This document shows, in pieces, positions 23,263 to 31,582 of a stretch of DNA of 41,143 bases. The translations under genes and the position numbers were made by a program. The first letter of the stretch is position 1. Each line of letters begins with the position of its first letter. A model generated the notes under the pieces. That model saw only the letters and a list, made by a program, of their open reading frames with translations. It searched no databases and was not told the origin of the DNA. This DNA comes from Pseudomonadota bacterium (GTDB taxonomy: Bacteria > Myxococcota_A > UBA796 > GCA-2862545): NCBI GenBank assembly GCA_005776945.1, contig SXOB01000002.1, forward strand, positions 1 to 41,143, in the 5' to 3' direction.

Positions 23263-24741
23263 GTGCCCGACCCCGCCCTCGTCGCCGCCGCTCTGATTCG
23301 GGTCGACGACCCCGATCACCCCGACGCCATCGTCCGCTCGTCGACCGGCAGCGTCCTCATGGCGCCCCCCTCCGAAGGCACACCTTGGCGACACGAGCCG
23401 TGGCCCGAAGTCGACACGTTCGCGCCCGGCACCGAGGTCACTACGGTTGTCGGGGCCGAAGCCTGGAACGACGCTGGTTTTACGGGTGCGGGCGTCAAGA
23501 TCGCCATCTTCGACGTGGGTTGGGACGCCTCGGCGTCCGAAGAGGGCGAAGTGGCCGCAACGGCCACCCACGACTGCGCCAATGCACCCTCCTGCGAACT
23601 GGCCTTTGACCCGCTGTCGCCCCGCTACGACATCGATCGCGGCGCCCATGGCTGGGCATGTGCCGAAGTCATCCGCGACATCGCGCCCGACGCTGACATC
23701 CACCTCGTACGCGTCACCGGTCACACCGTCTTCGAGAACGCCATCGACTGGGCAATCCGCGACGGCGTCGACCTGATCTCGATGTCGATGTCGTTCTACA
23801 ACACGTCTTTCTACGACGGCACCGGGCCCTTTCACGCCCCGATTCTCAAGCTCGAAGCCAACGACGGACTGCTCGTCAGCTCGGCGGGCAACAACGCGCG
23901 CAACCACTGGTCGGGACCCTGGCGGGACGGGGACGCCGACGGCCGCCATGACCTTGGCGGCGGCAACGGCCTCACGCTTGCGCTCGAAGCGGGGACGGCG
24001 ACCATCTACCTGAGCTGGAATCAGTTTCTTCGCTGCGGCGACACGGACTTGGCGCTCGCGTTGACCTCCGGCGACGTCGAAATTGCCTACGCCGACACCC
24101 GCCAGGCGCCCGACGAAAAAGGGTGCGAACCCGTGGAACGCCTGACAGCCGACATTCCTGAAGACGGCGTCTACACATTGTCAGTCCACCTCATCCACGG
24201 AGGTACGACCGACCTGGCCGTCGACGTGCTGACCCGGGACAAACGCCTCGACGCACCGCGCGCGACGTCGTCCACCGCGGACCCCGCCAGCATCGACCTC
24301 ACCTACGCCGTCGCCGCCATCGGCGTCACGAGTTGGGACGAAGGAACGCCCGAGTCGTACTCGTCGTGGGGACCCAATCACGCCGGACACCAGACGCCAG
24401 ACATCGCGGGCCCGGATGGTCTCAACGCCTCGGCCTACGGGTCCGGCGGCTTCTTCGGCACATCCGCAAGCACGCCCGCGGTCGCAGGAATGCTCGCCTT
24501 GATCCTCGATCGTTACCCCGACTCTACGCCGCGCGAGGCCGCTGAAATGTTGTCGGCCTGGGCCCACCCGACCACCCCCGGCAGCCCCTGGGACCCCGCC
24601 ACCGGAGCCGGTCGGGCGCTGCTACCGGACCCGTCCGCAACAGGACCCTGTGGGGCCTCGACCTCGGCCGCATTCTTGCCCCTTCTCGGCTTCGCTGCGG
24701 GCAGCCGCCGACGCCTCCGACGGGCCCGGTTCACACGTTAG
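23263..24741 (+). CDS. S8-family subtilisin-like serine protease with sorting-type tail
   Basis: 492 residues from the GTG at 23263; the open frame upstream is non-coding in character. The triad is visible: D84 in IAIFDVGWD, H129 in RGAHGWACAEV and S401 in GTSASTPAVAGM. A beta-rich insertion (TIYLSWNQFL...VYTLSVHLIHGG) lies between His and Ser. The C-terminus has CGASTS, a hydrophobic run and RRRLRRAR, like a MYXO-CTERM tail. No N-terminal signal peptide is evident from this start, which is odd for an exported protease; the start may be wrong. It diverges from the MNIO operon across a 79-bp gap that must hold both promoters. Confidence 0.85.
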   Translation: MPDPALVAAALIRVDDPDHPDAIVRSSTGSVLMAPPSEGTPWRHEPWPEVDTFAPGTEVTTVVGAEAWNDAGFTGAGVKIAIFDVGWDASASEEGEVAATATHDCANAPSCELAFDPLSPRYDIDRGAHGWACAEVIRDIAPDADIHLVRVTGHTVFENAIDWAIRDGVDLISMSMSFYNTSFYDGTGPFHAPILKLEANDGLLVSSAGNNARNHWSGPWRDGDADGRHDLGGGNGLTLALEAGTATIYLSWNQFLRCGDTDLALALTSGDVEIAYADTRQAPDEKGCEPVERLTADIPEDGVYTLSVHLIHGGTTDLAVDVLTRDKRLDAPRATSSTADPASIDLTYAVAAIGVTSWDEGTPESYSSWGPNHAGHQTPDIAGPDGLNASAYGSGGFFGTSASTPAVAGMLALILDRYPDSTPREAAEMLSAWAHPTTPGSPWDPATGAGRALLPDPSATGPCGASTSAAFLPLLGFAAGSRRRLRRARFTR

Positions 24742-24764
24742 CCGTGCCCTGAGCGGGGTCCTCG

Positions 24765-27080
24765 ATGATTGCGGTGCTGCTGTGGGGTTGCGGGCCCAAC
24801 GAAGACCCCCCGGCCTCGACGCCTGCGACGCTCGTGACCGCTGTGAGCGCTGTGGGAATCGAGGTCGTTCCGAACGACGGACCCGCGCCGCTGACGACTT
24901 GGGTCAGAGCCGTCGACGAACACGGCATGGCGGTCGCCAGCGACCCGGCGACGATCATCGCCAACGGCAGCCCGGTCGAGGTCGCCTTCGACGCGCTCGG
25001 ACATGCCGACCTCGTTCGCGAGACGCCGGGCACCGCCGTCATCGACGTGGGCGGCGTACAGGTTGCGCTGCACGCCACGACCGGCCCCTTTCTTGCTTTT
25101 GGCCTCAACAGCGCCGCAGGCCCGGCGACCGCCGCGCCGGCCTTCCGCACCGTGTCCCTGGATGAGGCCGAAGCCCTCACGGACGGTACCGCCGTCTGGT
25201 GGCAACCGCGCGATGGCCGCCCTGCGCACCGGGTGTTGACGCCGACGTCGACGATCGAGGGCCTTCGCGCCCGGCACATCGATGTCGACGGCTTCATCGA
25301 CGCCGTCGCGTGGTCGAGTGACCACGTCTTCCTGCTCAAGGCGCGGCTCCAAGGCGGCATGGCTCGGATGGGCGTGCTCAGCGGCGATGGTCTGACCGTC
25401 GGCGGTGCCGACGTCGCCGACCTGGATGGCGACAACCTCCCCGACCTCGCGATCGCCTGGAATCACGCCGACGGAACGTCGTGGATCGACGTCTGGCACG
25501 GCGACGGCCTGGGCGCCTTCGCAGCGATCGAGCCCCGGACCCTTCCGGCTCCGGCCTCGGATCTTGCCGCCGGCGACAACACGGGGGAAGGCCAAGTCCA
25601 AGTCACGGTCGCCTTGCAGGACGGCACCTGGTCGCGATGGATCGAAGGCGCACCGGGCGCCCTGATCCCGATCGGTCCCGCGACCCCGTCGGCCGTCGAC
25701 CTGCCTGCCGACGTCACGATCGAGATCCAAGGGGACCTCAACGGCGATGGCGCCGACGAGATGGTCGCGCTGGCGCCCTACGTCACCGGCGTCGAACGCA
25801 ACCTGGCCCTCTACGAGTTGGATCGCGACGTCCTCCGGATCGGCCTCCCCGACAAGGTCGCGGCCACGACGGGCTGGGGAGACGGCAACCAAGACGGCAC
25901 GACCGACCTTTGGGTGCTCGACGAATCCGGGCAGCTCGAGATCCTCTGGTTCGAGGATGTCGATGTCGGCGACGGCGCCTACCATCCCTCTGATGTCGGC
26001 ACGCTTCCATCGTCCGGGCCGCTCACGACGGGCCTCTGGTTCGAAGGTGACACCGTCCCCGACCTCTTCGTCGCGAGTGCCGACCTATGGACATGGAGCC
26101 TCGGTCGCGTGCCCGCCGACCTGATCGGCCCCTTCTGGGCGCCCGGCGCCCCTCAGAGCCGCCACGTCGGCGTGGGCCTGCCCCACGGGCTCCTCGTTCA
26201 TGAGGTCGACGGAGATCCGACCACGGTCGACGTCGTCCACTTTGTCGACGACGCGCTTGGCACCCGCGTCCGCGCCGTCGCTTTCGGGCGGGAGTCGGGG
26301 ACGGTGCTCGGCTCCGTCGTGGTCGGCGAAGAGGGGGGCCCCATCCTCGACTACGATTTGTGCGGCGACACCCTTTGGGTGCTCGCCGACGGCGAAGTCA
26401 GCTCGATCGACCTCTTCCAACCCGCGCCGCGCAAACTCGGTGACGCCCCCACCCAGGCCACACGCGTCGCCTGTGGAACCCTTGGCGGCGGCGCCGAAGC
26501 GGCGCTTCTCGCGAATGGCGAAATCGCCTCCATTTCGGCGTCCTTCGCGGTCGTCGGCGAGCGCCTGCCGGCACCCAGCGCGGTCGACCTCGCCATCGCC
26601 GACATCGGCTCCGGTCCCACGATTCAGACCTGCAGCGAGGCGGCCTGCCGCATGACGTCTTGGACCTGGGGAACAGGCCAACAGGCCCTCGTCACCGGCT
26701 TCGTCGATCGCACGGAGGTCCGGACAGCGACAGCGACCACTCGGTACGCCGGAGGCGGAACGCCGGCTATCGTCGACGTCGACCGGGATGGCCACCTCGA
26801 CGCCCTCGTCACCGGGCCCAGGGGAACGGGATCCGTGACCGCCCTCTTCCGGTCGACCGGCGAAGGTTGGGCGCCGCCTCGCTTTTGGACCCTCGATGCC
26901 GAACCGATCCCGCCTTTGGCGGTTGGCGACGCCACCGGCGACGGCTCCGACGACTTGTGGTGGACGGATGCGACGGGGGCCATCTTCCACAGTTCGACAC
27001 CCTACGCGCCAGCGCCGACGACCTACGACACCGGTCTTCCGCTTGACACTGCGGTCACCGATACCGCCGCCACGCCTTGA
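24765..27080 (+). CDS. FG-GAP/VCBS-repeat lipoprotein
   Basis: 771 residues. MIAVLLWGC is a short lipoprotein signal. An Ig-like N-terminal domain (~20-105) precedes FG-GAP-like blades with calcium loops: VADLDGDNLPDLAIAW, QGDLNGDGADEMVAL, WGDGNQDGTTDLWVL, IVDVDRDGHLDALV and VGDATGDGSDDLWWTD. These form a beta-propeller as in integrin-alpha-like bacterial exoproteins. The tail (DTGLPLDTAVTDTAATP) is the low-complexity Asp/Thr type shared with other lipoproteins here. It starts 23 bp after the subtilase stop and may be cotranscribed. The ligand is unknown. Confidence 0.87.
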   Translation: MIAVLLWGCGPNEDPPASTPATLVTAVSAVGIEVVPNDGPAPLTTWVRAVDEHGMAVASDPATIIANGSPVEVAFDALGHADLVRETPGTAVIDVGGVQVALHATTGPFLAFGLNSAAGPATAAPAFRTVSLDEAEALTDGTAVWWQPRDGRPAHRVLTPTSTIEGLRARHIDVDGFIDAVAWSSDHVFLLKARLQGGMARMGVLSGDGLTVGGADVADLDGDNLPDLAIAWNHADGTSWIDVWHGDGLGAFAAIEPRTLPAPASDLAAGDNTGEGQVQVTVALQDGTWSRWIEGAPGALIPIGPATPSAVDLPADVTIEIQGDLNGDGADEMVALAPYVTGVERNLALYELDRDVLRIGLPDKVAATTGWGDGNQDGTTDLWVLDESGQLEILWFEDVDVGDGAYHPSDVGTLPSSGPLTTGLWFEGDTVPDLFVASADLWTWSLGRVPADLIGPFWAPGAPQSRHVGVGLPHGLLVHEVDGDPTTVDVVHFVDDALGTRVRAVAFGRESGTVLGSVVVGEEGGPILDYDLCGDTLWVLADGEVSSIDLFQPAPRKLGDAPTQATRVACGTLGGGAEAALLANGEIASISASFAVVGERLPAPSAVDLAIADIGSGPTIQTCSEAACRMTSWTWGTGQQALVTGFVDRTEVRTATATTRYAGGGTPAIVDVDRDGHLDALVTGPRGTGSVTALFRSTGEGWAPPRFWTLDAEPIPPLAVGDATGDGSDDLWWTDATGAIFHSSTPYAPAPTTYDTGLPLDTAVTDTAATP

Positions 27081-27187
27081 CCGGCGCGCTGCGTAGGTCC
27101 GCCGGTGGCCCGCGAAGGCGCGCGTCGTTAACCGAGCCGGGCCGCGGACCACCCCTGGATCAGGACGCCCGCACCCGGAGCCGAGCC

Positions 27188-28612
27188 ATGAATCGCGCCA
27201 CCGCCGTCATCCCCTTCCTCGCACTGGCTGCATGCACGCCGAACAACGCGACGCTGGTCAGTGGGGAGTACTGGGCCTTCATCGACGACGTGAACAGCAT
27301 CTCGCTCAAGCGCGGGACGATCGATCCAGAGAAATTCACCGACCTCGCCGCCATCGACTGCCGCATCTGGAACGAGAAGGGCGAGCTGCTCGAGTTGGAA
27401 GAGACCTTCCTCCTCTCCGAGCAGGAGCACAAGAAGCTCTCGAAGTCTTCGGCGCCCCTGCGCGTCGGCGCCGGCACGAAGGCCGAAGCCCTAGACATCT
27501 GCCGCGATTGGCCGGAGCTCAGCGTCTATGGCTTCGACGCACCGAAGCACGAGGAGTGGATCGTCCAGTCGCCGTACTGGGTCCTGCACGAGCAGCTCGA
27601 TCCGTGGCGCGGCGAAGCGATTCTCACGTCTGAAGGCGACCTGCAGATCACCTTCCACCACCGCCCCGCAGGCGGCGGCGACTTCCGCTTCTCGCTCGTC
27701 GTCGATCCGGACTTCCAGCCCAACGCTTGCGTCGTCGACGACGCCACTGGCGACGTGACTGCCGCCCCCTACGATGGGGACTGGATCGCCGAGTGGTCGA
27801 AGGACCTCGCCAAGCTCGAGGACGAGCTCGCGGATCCCGAGAGCGAGGCCTCGACCGCCTACAGCCACTACGCGCCCTACACCGACGGCACGCTCTACTA
27901 CCTCAACGCAAGCACGTTCCAGTTCAACACCCTGGACCCGGCCTGCGAGAGCGCCGACAACTGCTACTGGTACCTTCCGGAAACCTGGCAGGCCGGGTAC
28001 GCCGCAGGCAAGTTCGCCGAAGACGACTTCTTCCCGCGCCAGGCCCGCCTTGGCGAGCCCTTCGCCTACAACTTCATCGACCTCGACAGCGCCTACTTGG
28101 CGCCCGTGCAGGTCACCGACCTGTGGTACTGCGACCCGGGCGACGCCGCCGACGGCAGCGTGCTCGGCACGGACCAGGAATGCACCGGTCAGGGCTTCGC
28201 GTTCGACACGTTGGCCGAGCTCGCGGATCACGCACGCACGACCTCGGACGCCATCTACGCGGAGGCCGGCCGCATCGAGCCGACCTTCGGTCCGCTGCCG
28301 CTGATGCCGCTCGTCCACGACAACAGCTGGCGCGGCGTCGACACCCAAGCGTCCGGTCTCGATGCCTGGGTCGAGTCCCACTACAACTCGGTCGTTTTCT
28401 CCGCCGACTCCGACCTCACCGAAGGTGGTACCGCCAAGGGCGCGTTCACCTTGTTGGTCGACGGTGCGACCTCGAACTCGCACTTCTACATCCGCGGCGA
28501 ATTCGAGATCGAGAAGATCAAGCAGGACAAGTGGGGCGCACAGGATCTCCGCGAAGACAAGGCCGCCGAAGCGGGCTTTGACTACGACGAAGACTTCTGC
28601 TCCGTCCTCTGA
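27188..28612 (+). CDS. Lipoprotein of unknown function
   Basis: 474 residues. ATG 27188 gives MNRATAVIPFLALAAC, a good lipoprotein signal; upstream codons in the open frame look non-coding. The mature protein is rich in Trp, Tyr, Asp and Glu. Its segments include GEYWAFIDDVNSISL, DLQITFHHRPAGGGDFRFSLV, DNCYWYLPETWQAGYAAGKF and SNSHFYIRGEFEIEKIKQDK. Lys is more frequent than in neighbouring proteins. No domain was recognised. The 107-bp gap upstream shows no clear promoter or hairpin. The 3' end overlaps the convergent methyltransferase by 31 bp. Confidence 0.8.
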   Translation: MNRATAVIPFLALAACTPNNATLVSGEYWAFIDDVNSISLKRGTIDPEKFTDLAAIDCRIWNEKGELLELEETFLLSEQEHKKLSKSSAPLRVGAGTKAEALDICRDWPELSVYGFDAPKHEEWIVQSPYWVLHEQLDPWRGEAILTSEGDLQITFHHRPAGGGDFRFSLVVDPDFQPNACVVDDATGDVTAAPYDGDWIAEWSKDLAKLEDELADPESEASTAYSHYAPYTDGTLYYLNASTFQFNTLDPACESADNCYWYLPETWQAGYAAGKFAEDDFFPRQARLGEPFAYNFIDLDSAYLAPVQVTDLWYCDPGDAADGSVLGTDQECTGQGFAFDTLAELADHARTTSDAIYAEAGRIEPTFGPLPLMPLVHDNSWRGVDTQASGLDAWVESHYNSVVFSADSDLTEGGTAKGAFTLLVDGATSNSHFYIRGEFEIEKIKQDKWGAQDLREDKAAEAGFDYDEDFCSVL

Positions 28613-29358
28613 GTCGTCCAGCGACCGACCCAACGTACGGACCGACGCGTCAACGGCGTCCCCTCGAAGTCCTCGGCGTCGAACTCCGGCGTGAGGCCCG
28701 CGTCGGTCATCGCTGAGCGCAGGGTCGCCAGTGGGTACATGTGCAGGACGAGGTGCAGCGACGTCCCCTGCGCACCTTCACCAAAGTGGTACCAGACATG
28801 GTGGGTCCAGGTGTCCGGGTCCCACTCCGACGACTCCCACGACGGCATCATCGCGTCGCCCACCTTCAACAGCCGATGTTCGTACCGGCCTGGCGCGCGC
28901 GCATAGAGTTCCCAATCGGGCAAATACGCGTCGAACAGGAACCGACCACCGGGCTCCAAATGGGCAGCGACGGTGGCGAACAGCCCTGCGAGGTCGTCTT
29001 CGTCGGCGCAGTGATGCAGGGCGTTGAACGGCAGCAGCACGCTCGCGAAGCGTCGACCGAGGCGGAGGCTCCGAAAGTCGCCGTCGACGATGTCGATCCG
29101 ATCGGCGACGCCCGCCATCTGCGCGCGCACCGCGAGGCGCTCCCTCATCGCCTCCGCACGCTCGACGGCCACGACCTGCTGGCCGGCCTCGGCGATCGGA
29201 ATCGTCAGCCGTCCGGTTCCCGCACCCAACTCCAACACCTGCCCGACAGTGTCCACCGCTGCCGAAACGTAGAAGGCGCGGTCCTCTACGAGGTCGGCGT
29301 ACTCGAGATCGTACAGGTCGGGTCGGCCGTAAGGGTCGACGCCGGGGCGGCCATTCAC
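28582..29358 (-). CDS. Class I SAM-dependent methyltransferase
   Basis: 258 residues; the GTG start overlaps the upstream stop as GTGA. SAM motif I is VLELGAGTGRLTIPIAE; the acidic residue of motif II is VVAVERAEAM; IDIVDGDFRSL and VLLPFNALHHCADEDDL are motifs III-IV; PGGRFLFDAYLPDWEL is post-motif. The substrate is not evident. It is the last gene of a WYL-regulator operon, all joined by four-base overlaps, and is convergent with the unknown lipoprotein gene. Confidence 0.88.
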   Translation of the reverse strand: MNGRPGVDPYGRPDLYDLEYADLVEDRAFYVSAAVDTVGQVLELGAGTGRLTIPIAEAGQQVVAVERAEAMRERLAVRAQMAGVADRIDIVDGDFRSLRLGRRFASVLLPFNALHHCADEDDLAGLFATVAAHLEPGGRFLFDAYLPDWELYARAPGRYEHRLLKVGDAMMPSWESSEWDPDTWTHHVWYHFGEGAQGTSLHLVLHMYPLATLRSAMTDAGLTPEFDAEDFEGTPLTRRSVRWVGRWTTQRTEQKSSS

Positions 29359-30191
29359 GACCAACCCCACTCGTGAACCCGGCGGCAAAGCAGGTCACCC
29401 TCGTCGAGCAACATCGCCTCGATTCCCAGCCCACGGCGACGCAGGCGCGCTGCAGTCAGCTCGGCCTCGACCCAGGCCGCGATGCGCTTGGCCGGCGGCC
29501 GCCAAGGCACCTCGAACACGGTCGTGATGGCCGGCCCTTCTGGCGTGACGCCCACCCGCCCCACCACGGTGTCGCCGGGCCCCGCGACGCGGGCGACGGG
29601 TCCATGGACGCGGACGGGGCCCGCCGGCTGGGCCCAAGGCGCGAGGCCCACCCCATCGCTCAGCACGAGGGCGCCATCGACGCGATCCACGACGGTCCAG
29701 ATGGACAACGGCAAGCGCCGCAGCGCGAGAACCGAACGTCGCTCGGGGACGTCGAGACGCTCGTCAGACCAACACTCAGCGGGCGTGCCGCGGTCGACGT
29801 CGGGCAGAAGGCAAGCCGAAGCGACGCACACCGCAAACACGTCGGCGTGCGTGATGGCGTCGAGCGCGGCGGCCCACGGGCCAAGGTGCCGCTCCGGAGC
29901 CTCGTTGCCGATCTCCGGCGCCATGTCGGTCGCCACTTCGACGAGGTGCCGCCACTCGGGCCAGGCGACGGGCGGAAGCGGTCGCGTCCGGTCCGACCAA
30001 CGGTTCGTCGGCAGGGCGATCGCGGCGGCAGCGCGGCGCAGACCATCGAGATCCGCGCCGCGCCGCACGGCCTCGAGTTCGAGGAGCAAGGTCTTGGCAC
30101 CCGCCTGGATCACGGTGGCGGGCAGGTCGGCACGCTGCAGGCGCCCGACGCTGAGCACCGGCGGCGACGCGTAGGGGTCCGCGGGCCTCAT
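29355..30191 (-). CDS. Conserved-looking protein of unknown function in WYL operon
   Basis: 278 residues, with the start fixed by an ATGA overlap with the WYL gene. There is no signal peptide or membrane helix. Features: TVIQAGAKTLLLELEAVRRG (~26-45), a Trp-rich patch (WSDRTRPLPPVAWPEWRHLVEV), an acidic/Cys stretch (DVFAVCVASACLLPDVDRGTP), and a C-terminal half with repeated beta-like VRVHGPVARVAGPGDTVVGRV and RIAAWVEAELTAARLRRRG. The family is not recognised. Sandwiched between a WYL regulator and a methyltransferase, it is probably a cytoplasmic component of whatever that operon controls. Confidence 0.7.
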   Translation of the reverse strand: MRPADPYASPPVLSVGRLQRADLPATVIQAGAKTLLLELEAVRRGADLDGLRRAAAAIALPTNRWSDRTRPLPPVAWPEWRHLVEVATDMAPEIGNEAPERHLGPWAAALDAITHADVFAVCVASACLLPDVDRGTPAECWSDERLDVPERRSVLALRRLPLSIWTVVDRVDGALVLSDGVGLAPWAQPAGPVRVHGPVARVAGPGDTVVGRVGVTPEGPAITTVFEVPWRPPAKRIAAWVEAELTAARLRRRGLGIEAMLLDEGDLLCRRVHEWGWS

Positions 30192-31156
30192 GAGTAGCGA
30201 CGCGAGGCCGTCGCCAGCGACGACGCGACCGTCTCCCGAAGGGAGATCGGACCGATCACTTCGACGTCCGGCCCGAAGCCGAGGATCCATCTCTTGAGCT
30301 CCACGGTGATCGCCACCGACATCTGCAATTCGAGGCGCCCATCGGGCAAGGTGCGGAAGGACTGCGTCGGGTGCCAAACGCGCTCGCGAACGACGGATGT
30401 GACGGCCTCGCTGAAGCCGAGCACGATCGCTTCGGGTGTCCCCGTGATGATGCCGAACGCGTGCGCGATGTGGGCCTGCGGCTTCCACCCCACCGGCATC
30501 GTGAACTTCTCGCCCAACCGGCGGACGACGTCCGTGAAGCGCTCCAACGCGAACGTCTTGACGGCGCCATTCTCGACGTCGTGGGCGAAAAGGTACAACC
30601 CCTGCCGGAAGGTCGCGAGCGTGTACGGATGCAGCAAGTAGCGGGTTTCCATCGCGCCGCCGGGCTTGCGGTAACGGGCCTCGATCGGGTGGTTGTAGAC
30701 GACGGCAGTGATCACCTCGTCGAGCAATTCGGACGCCGTCCCTCGGTAGTCCTTGGCCGGCTCGCGCACCGCCAGAAAGCGAGTATCGAGCTGCCGCGCG
30801 AGGTCCTGATGCGCGCGTGAGATCGCTGGCTCCAAGCGTTCGATGGCGCCCGACAGGTCCTCGGCGAAGCTCGTGCCCTCGAGAAAGTCGAACAGGGTGC
30901 GCCCGAAATGTAGCGACAACACCTCCGCCAAGGAGAGTTGGACGCCCGTGCGTCGCCAAACCGCGTCGATCGCGATCACGCGATCGTCTCCCCGCCCGTC
31001 GTCGCGGACCGGCACCTCCAGCTCCCGCAGGTCGGCCAAGTACCGACGCAGCGATCGCGCATCGAGCTCGAAGCGATCGACGAGCTCGGAGGCGCGCACA
31101 CCCCCGCGACGCATCATGAGTTCGAGCATGCTGACGAGCTTCTGTCCCTTGTTCAT
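30188..31156 (-). CDS. WYL-domain transcriptional regulator
   Basis: 322 residues. The N-terminal winged helix-turn-helix (MNKGQKLVSMLELMMRRGGV, RASELVDRFELDARSLRRYL) is followed by a WYL domain (~140-220) with ARYRKPGGAMETRYLLHPY and RQGLYLFAHD, and a WCX-like C-terminal domain (LGFSEAVTSVVRERVWHPTQS, RWILGFGPDVEVIGP). WYL proteins sense ligands, often nucleic-acid-related, and control defence or stress genes. It is the first gene of the three-gene minus-strand operon. A perfect inverted repeat lies 94 bp upstream in the shared divergent promoter region and is a candidate operator. Confidence 0.92.
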   Translation of the reverse strand: MNKGQKLVSMLELMMRRGGVRASELVDRFELDARSLRRYLADLRELEVPVRDDGRGDDRVIAIDAVWRRTGVQLSLAEVLSLHFGRTLFDFLEGTSFAEDLSGAIERLEPAISRAHQDLARQLDTRFLAVREPAKDYRGTASELLDEVITAVVYNHPIEARYRKPGGAMETRYLLHPYTLATFRQGLYLFAHDVENGAVKTFALERFTDVVRRLGEKFTMPVGWKPQAHIAHAFGIITGTPEAIVLGFSEAVTSVVRERVWHPTQSFRTLPDGRLELQMSVAITVELKRWILGFGPDVEVIGPISLRETVASSLATASRRYS

Positions 31157-31249
31157 TCAAATTCCGACGCCCCCGAACCGGAGGCGGACATTTTTTGGTC
31201 GTATGCCAGGTGACGCTGTGACCGGTTGGAGGCACCGCGGCAAGGCTAG

Positions 31250-31288
31250 GTAACTGAACGCTTGACACCCGTACAGACGTTCAGTTAC
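31250..31288. promoter_or_regulatory. Perfect 11-bp inverted repeat, candidate operator
   Basis: GTAACTGAACG (31250-31260) and CGTTCAGTTAC (31278-31288) are exact reverse complements separated by 17 bases. The pair brackets a sigma-70-like -35 box and lies between the divergent WYL operon and the small membrane protein gene. The arms are AT-rich against a very GC-rich background. A dimeric repressor or the WYL protein itself is the likely binder. Confidence 0.65.
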
Positions 31289-31291
31289 TGT
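31262..31291 (+). promoter_or_regulatory. Sigma-70-type promoter of the small membrane protein gene
   Basis: A perfect TTGACA (31262-31267) and a partial -10, TACTGT (31286-31291), are 18 bases apart. The -35 lies inside the spacer of the inverted repeat and the -10 overlaps its right arm, so operator binding would block polymerase. The predicted transcript starts near 31298, with the ATG at 31326 and GGAG at 31317-31320. Confidence 0.55.
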
Positions 31292-31325
31292 GACCCCAGC
31301 GCGGATGCGCCCACCCGGAGAACCC

Positions 31326-31547
31326 ATGGTCACGATGAGCGCCCTCCTCCAGGACACCTGGCTCGTGTGGTCCCTGCTCGCGTCGGCTGGCGTCGGCCTC
31401 GCGGCACTTCCCTGGCGTCGCGCCGAGGCCGAGGCCAATCTCGCCGCCTGGGGGCGTTGGGTCGCCGCCGTGCGCAACCTGCGTCGTGCGGAAGCCCCGA
31501 CCCTCCCCGAAGGCGTCTGGTCGCCAAGCGAGGTCACGGTCGGCTGA
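31326..31547 (+). CDS. Small membrane protein of unknown function
   Basis: 73 residues. ATG 31326 has GGAG five bases upstream; ATG 31335 is a second possibility. One hydrophobic segment (~10-27, TWLVWSLLASAGVGLAALPW) is followed by a cytoplasmic Arg/Ala/Glu helix (RRAEAEANLAAWGRWVAAVRNLRRAE). It looks like a single-span protein. It is driven by the promoter embedded in the inverted repeat and is followed 35 bp later by the SUKH-TPR-HEAT gene, so the pair is probably coregulated. Confidence 0.65.
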   Translation: MVTMSALLQDTWLVWSLLASAGVGLAALPWRRAEAEANLAAWGRWVAAVRNLRRAEAPTLPEGVWSPSEVTVG

Positions 31548-31582
31548 AACGGCCGTCGCGGTGACGGGGTAGGGGGTCGGCC

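Noticed and set aside
31168..31196. GC-rich hairpin followed by TTTTTT, resembling an intrinsic terminator on the plus strand
   Set aside because: No plus-strand gene ends here; it lies in the leader of the minus-strand WYL gene and the stem has a mismatch and a gap before the T-run.
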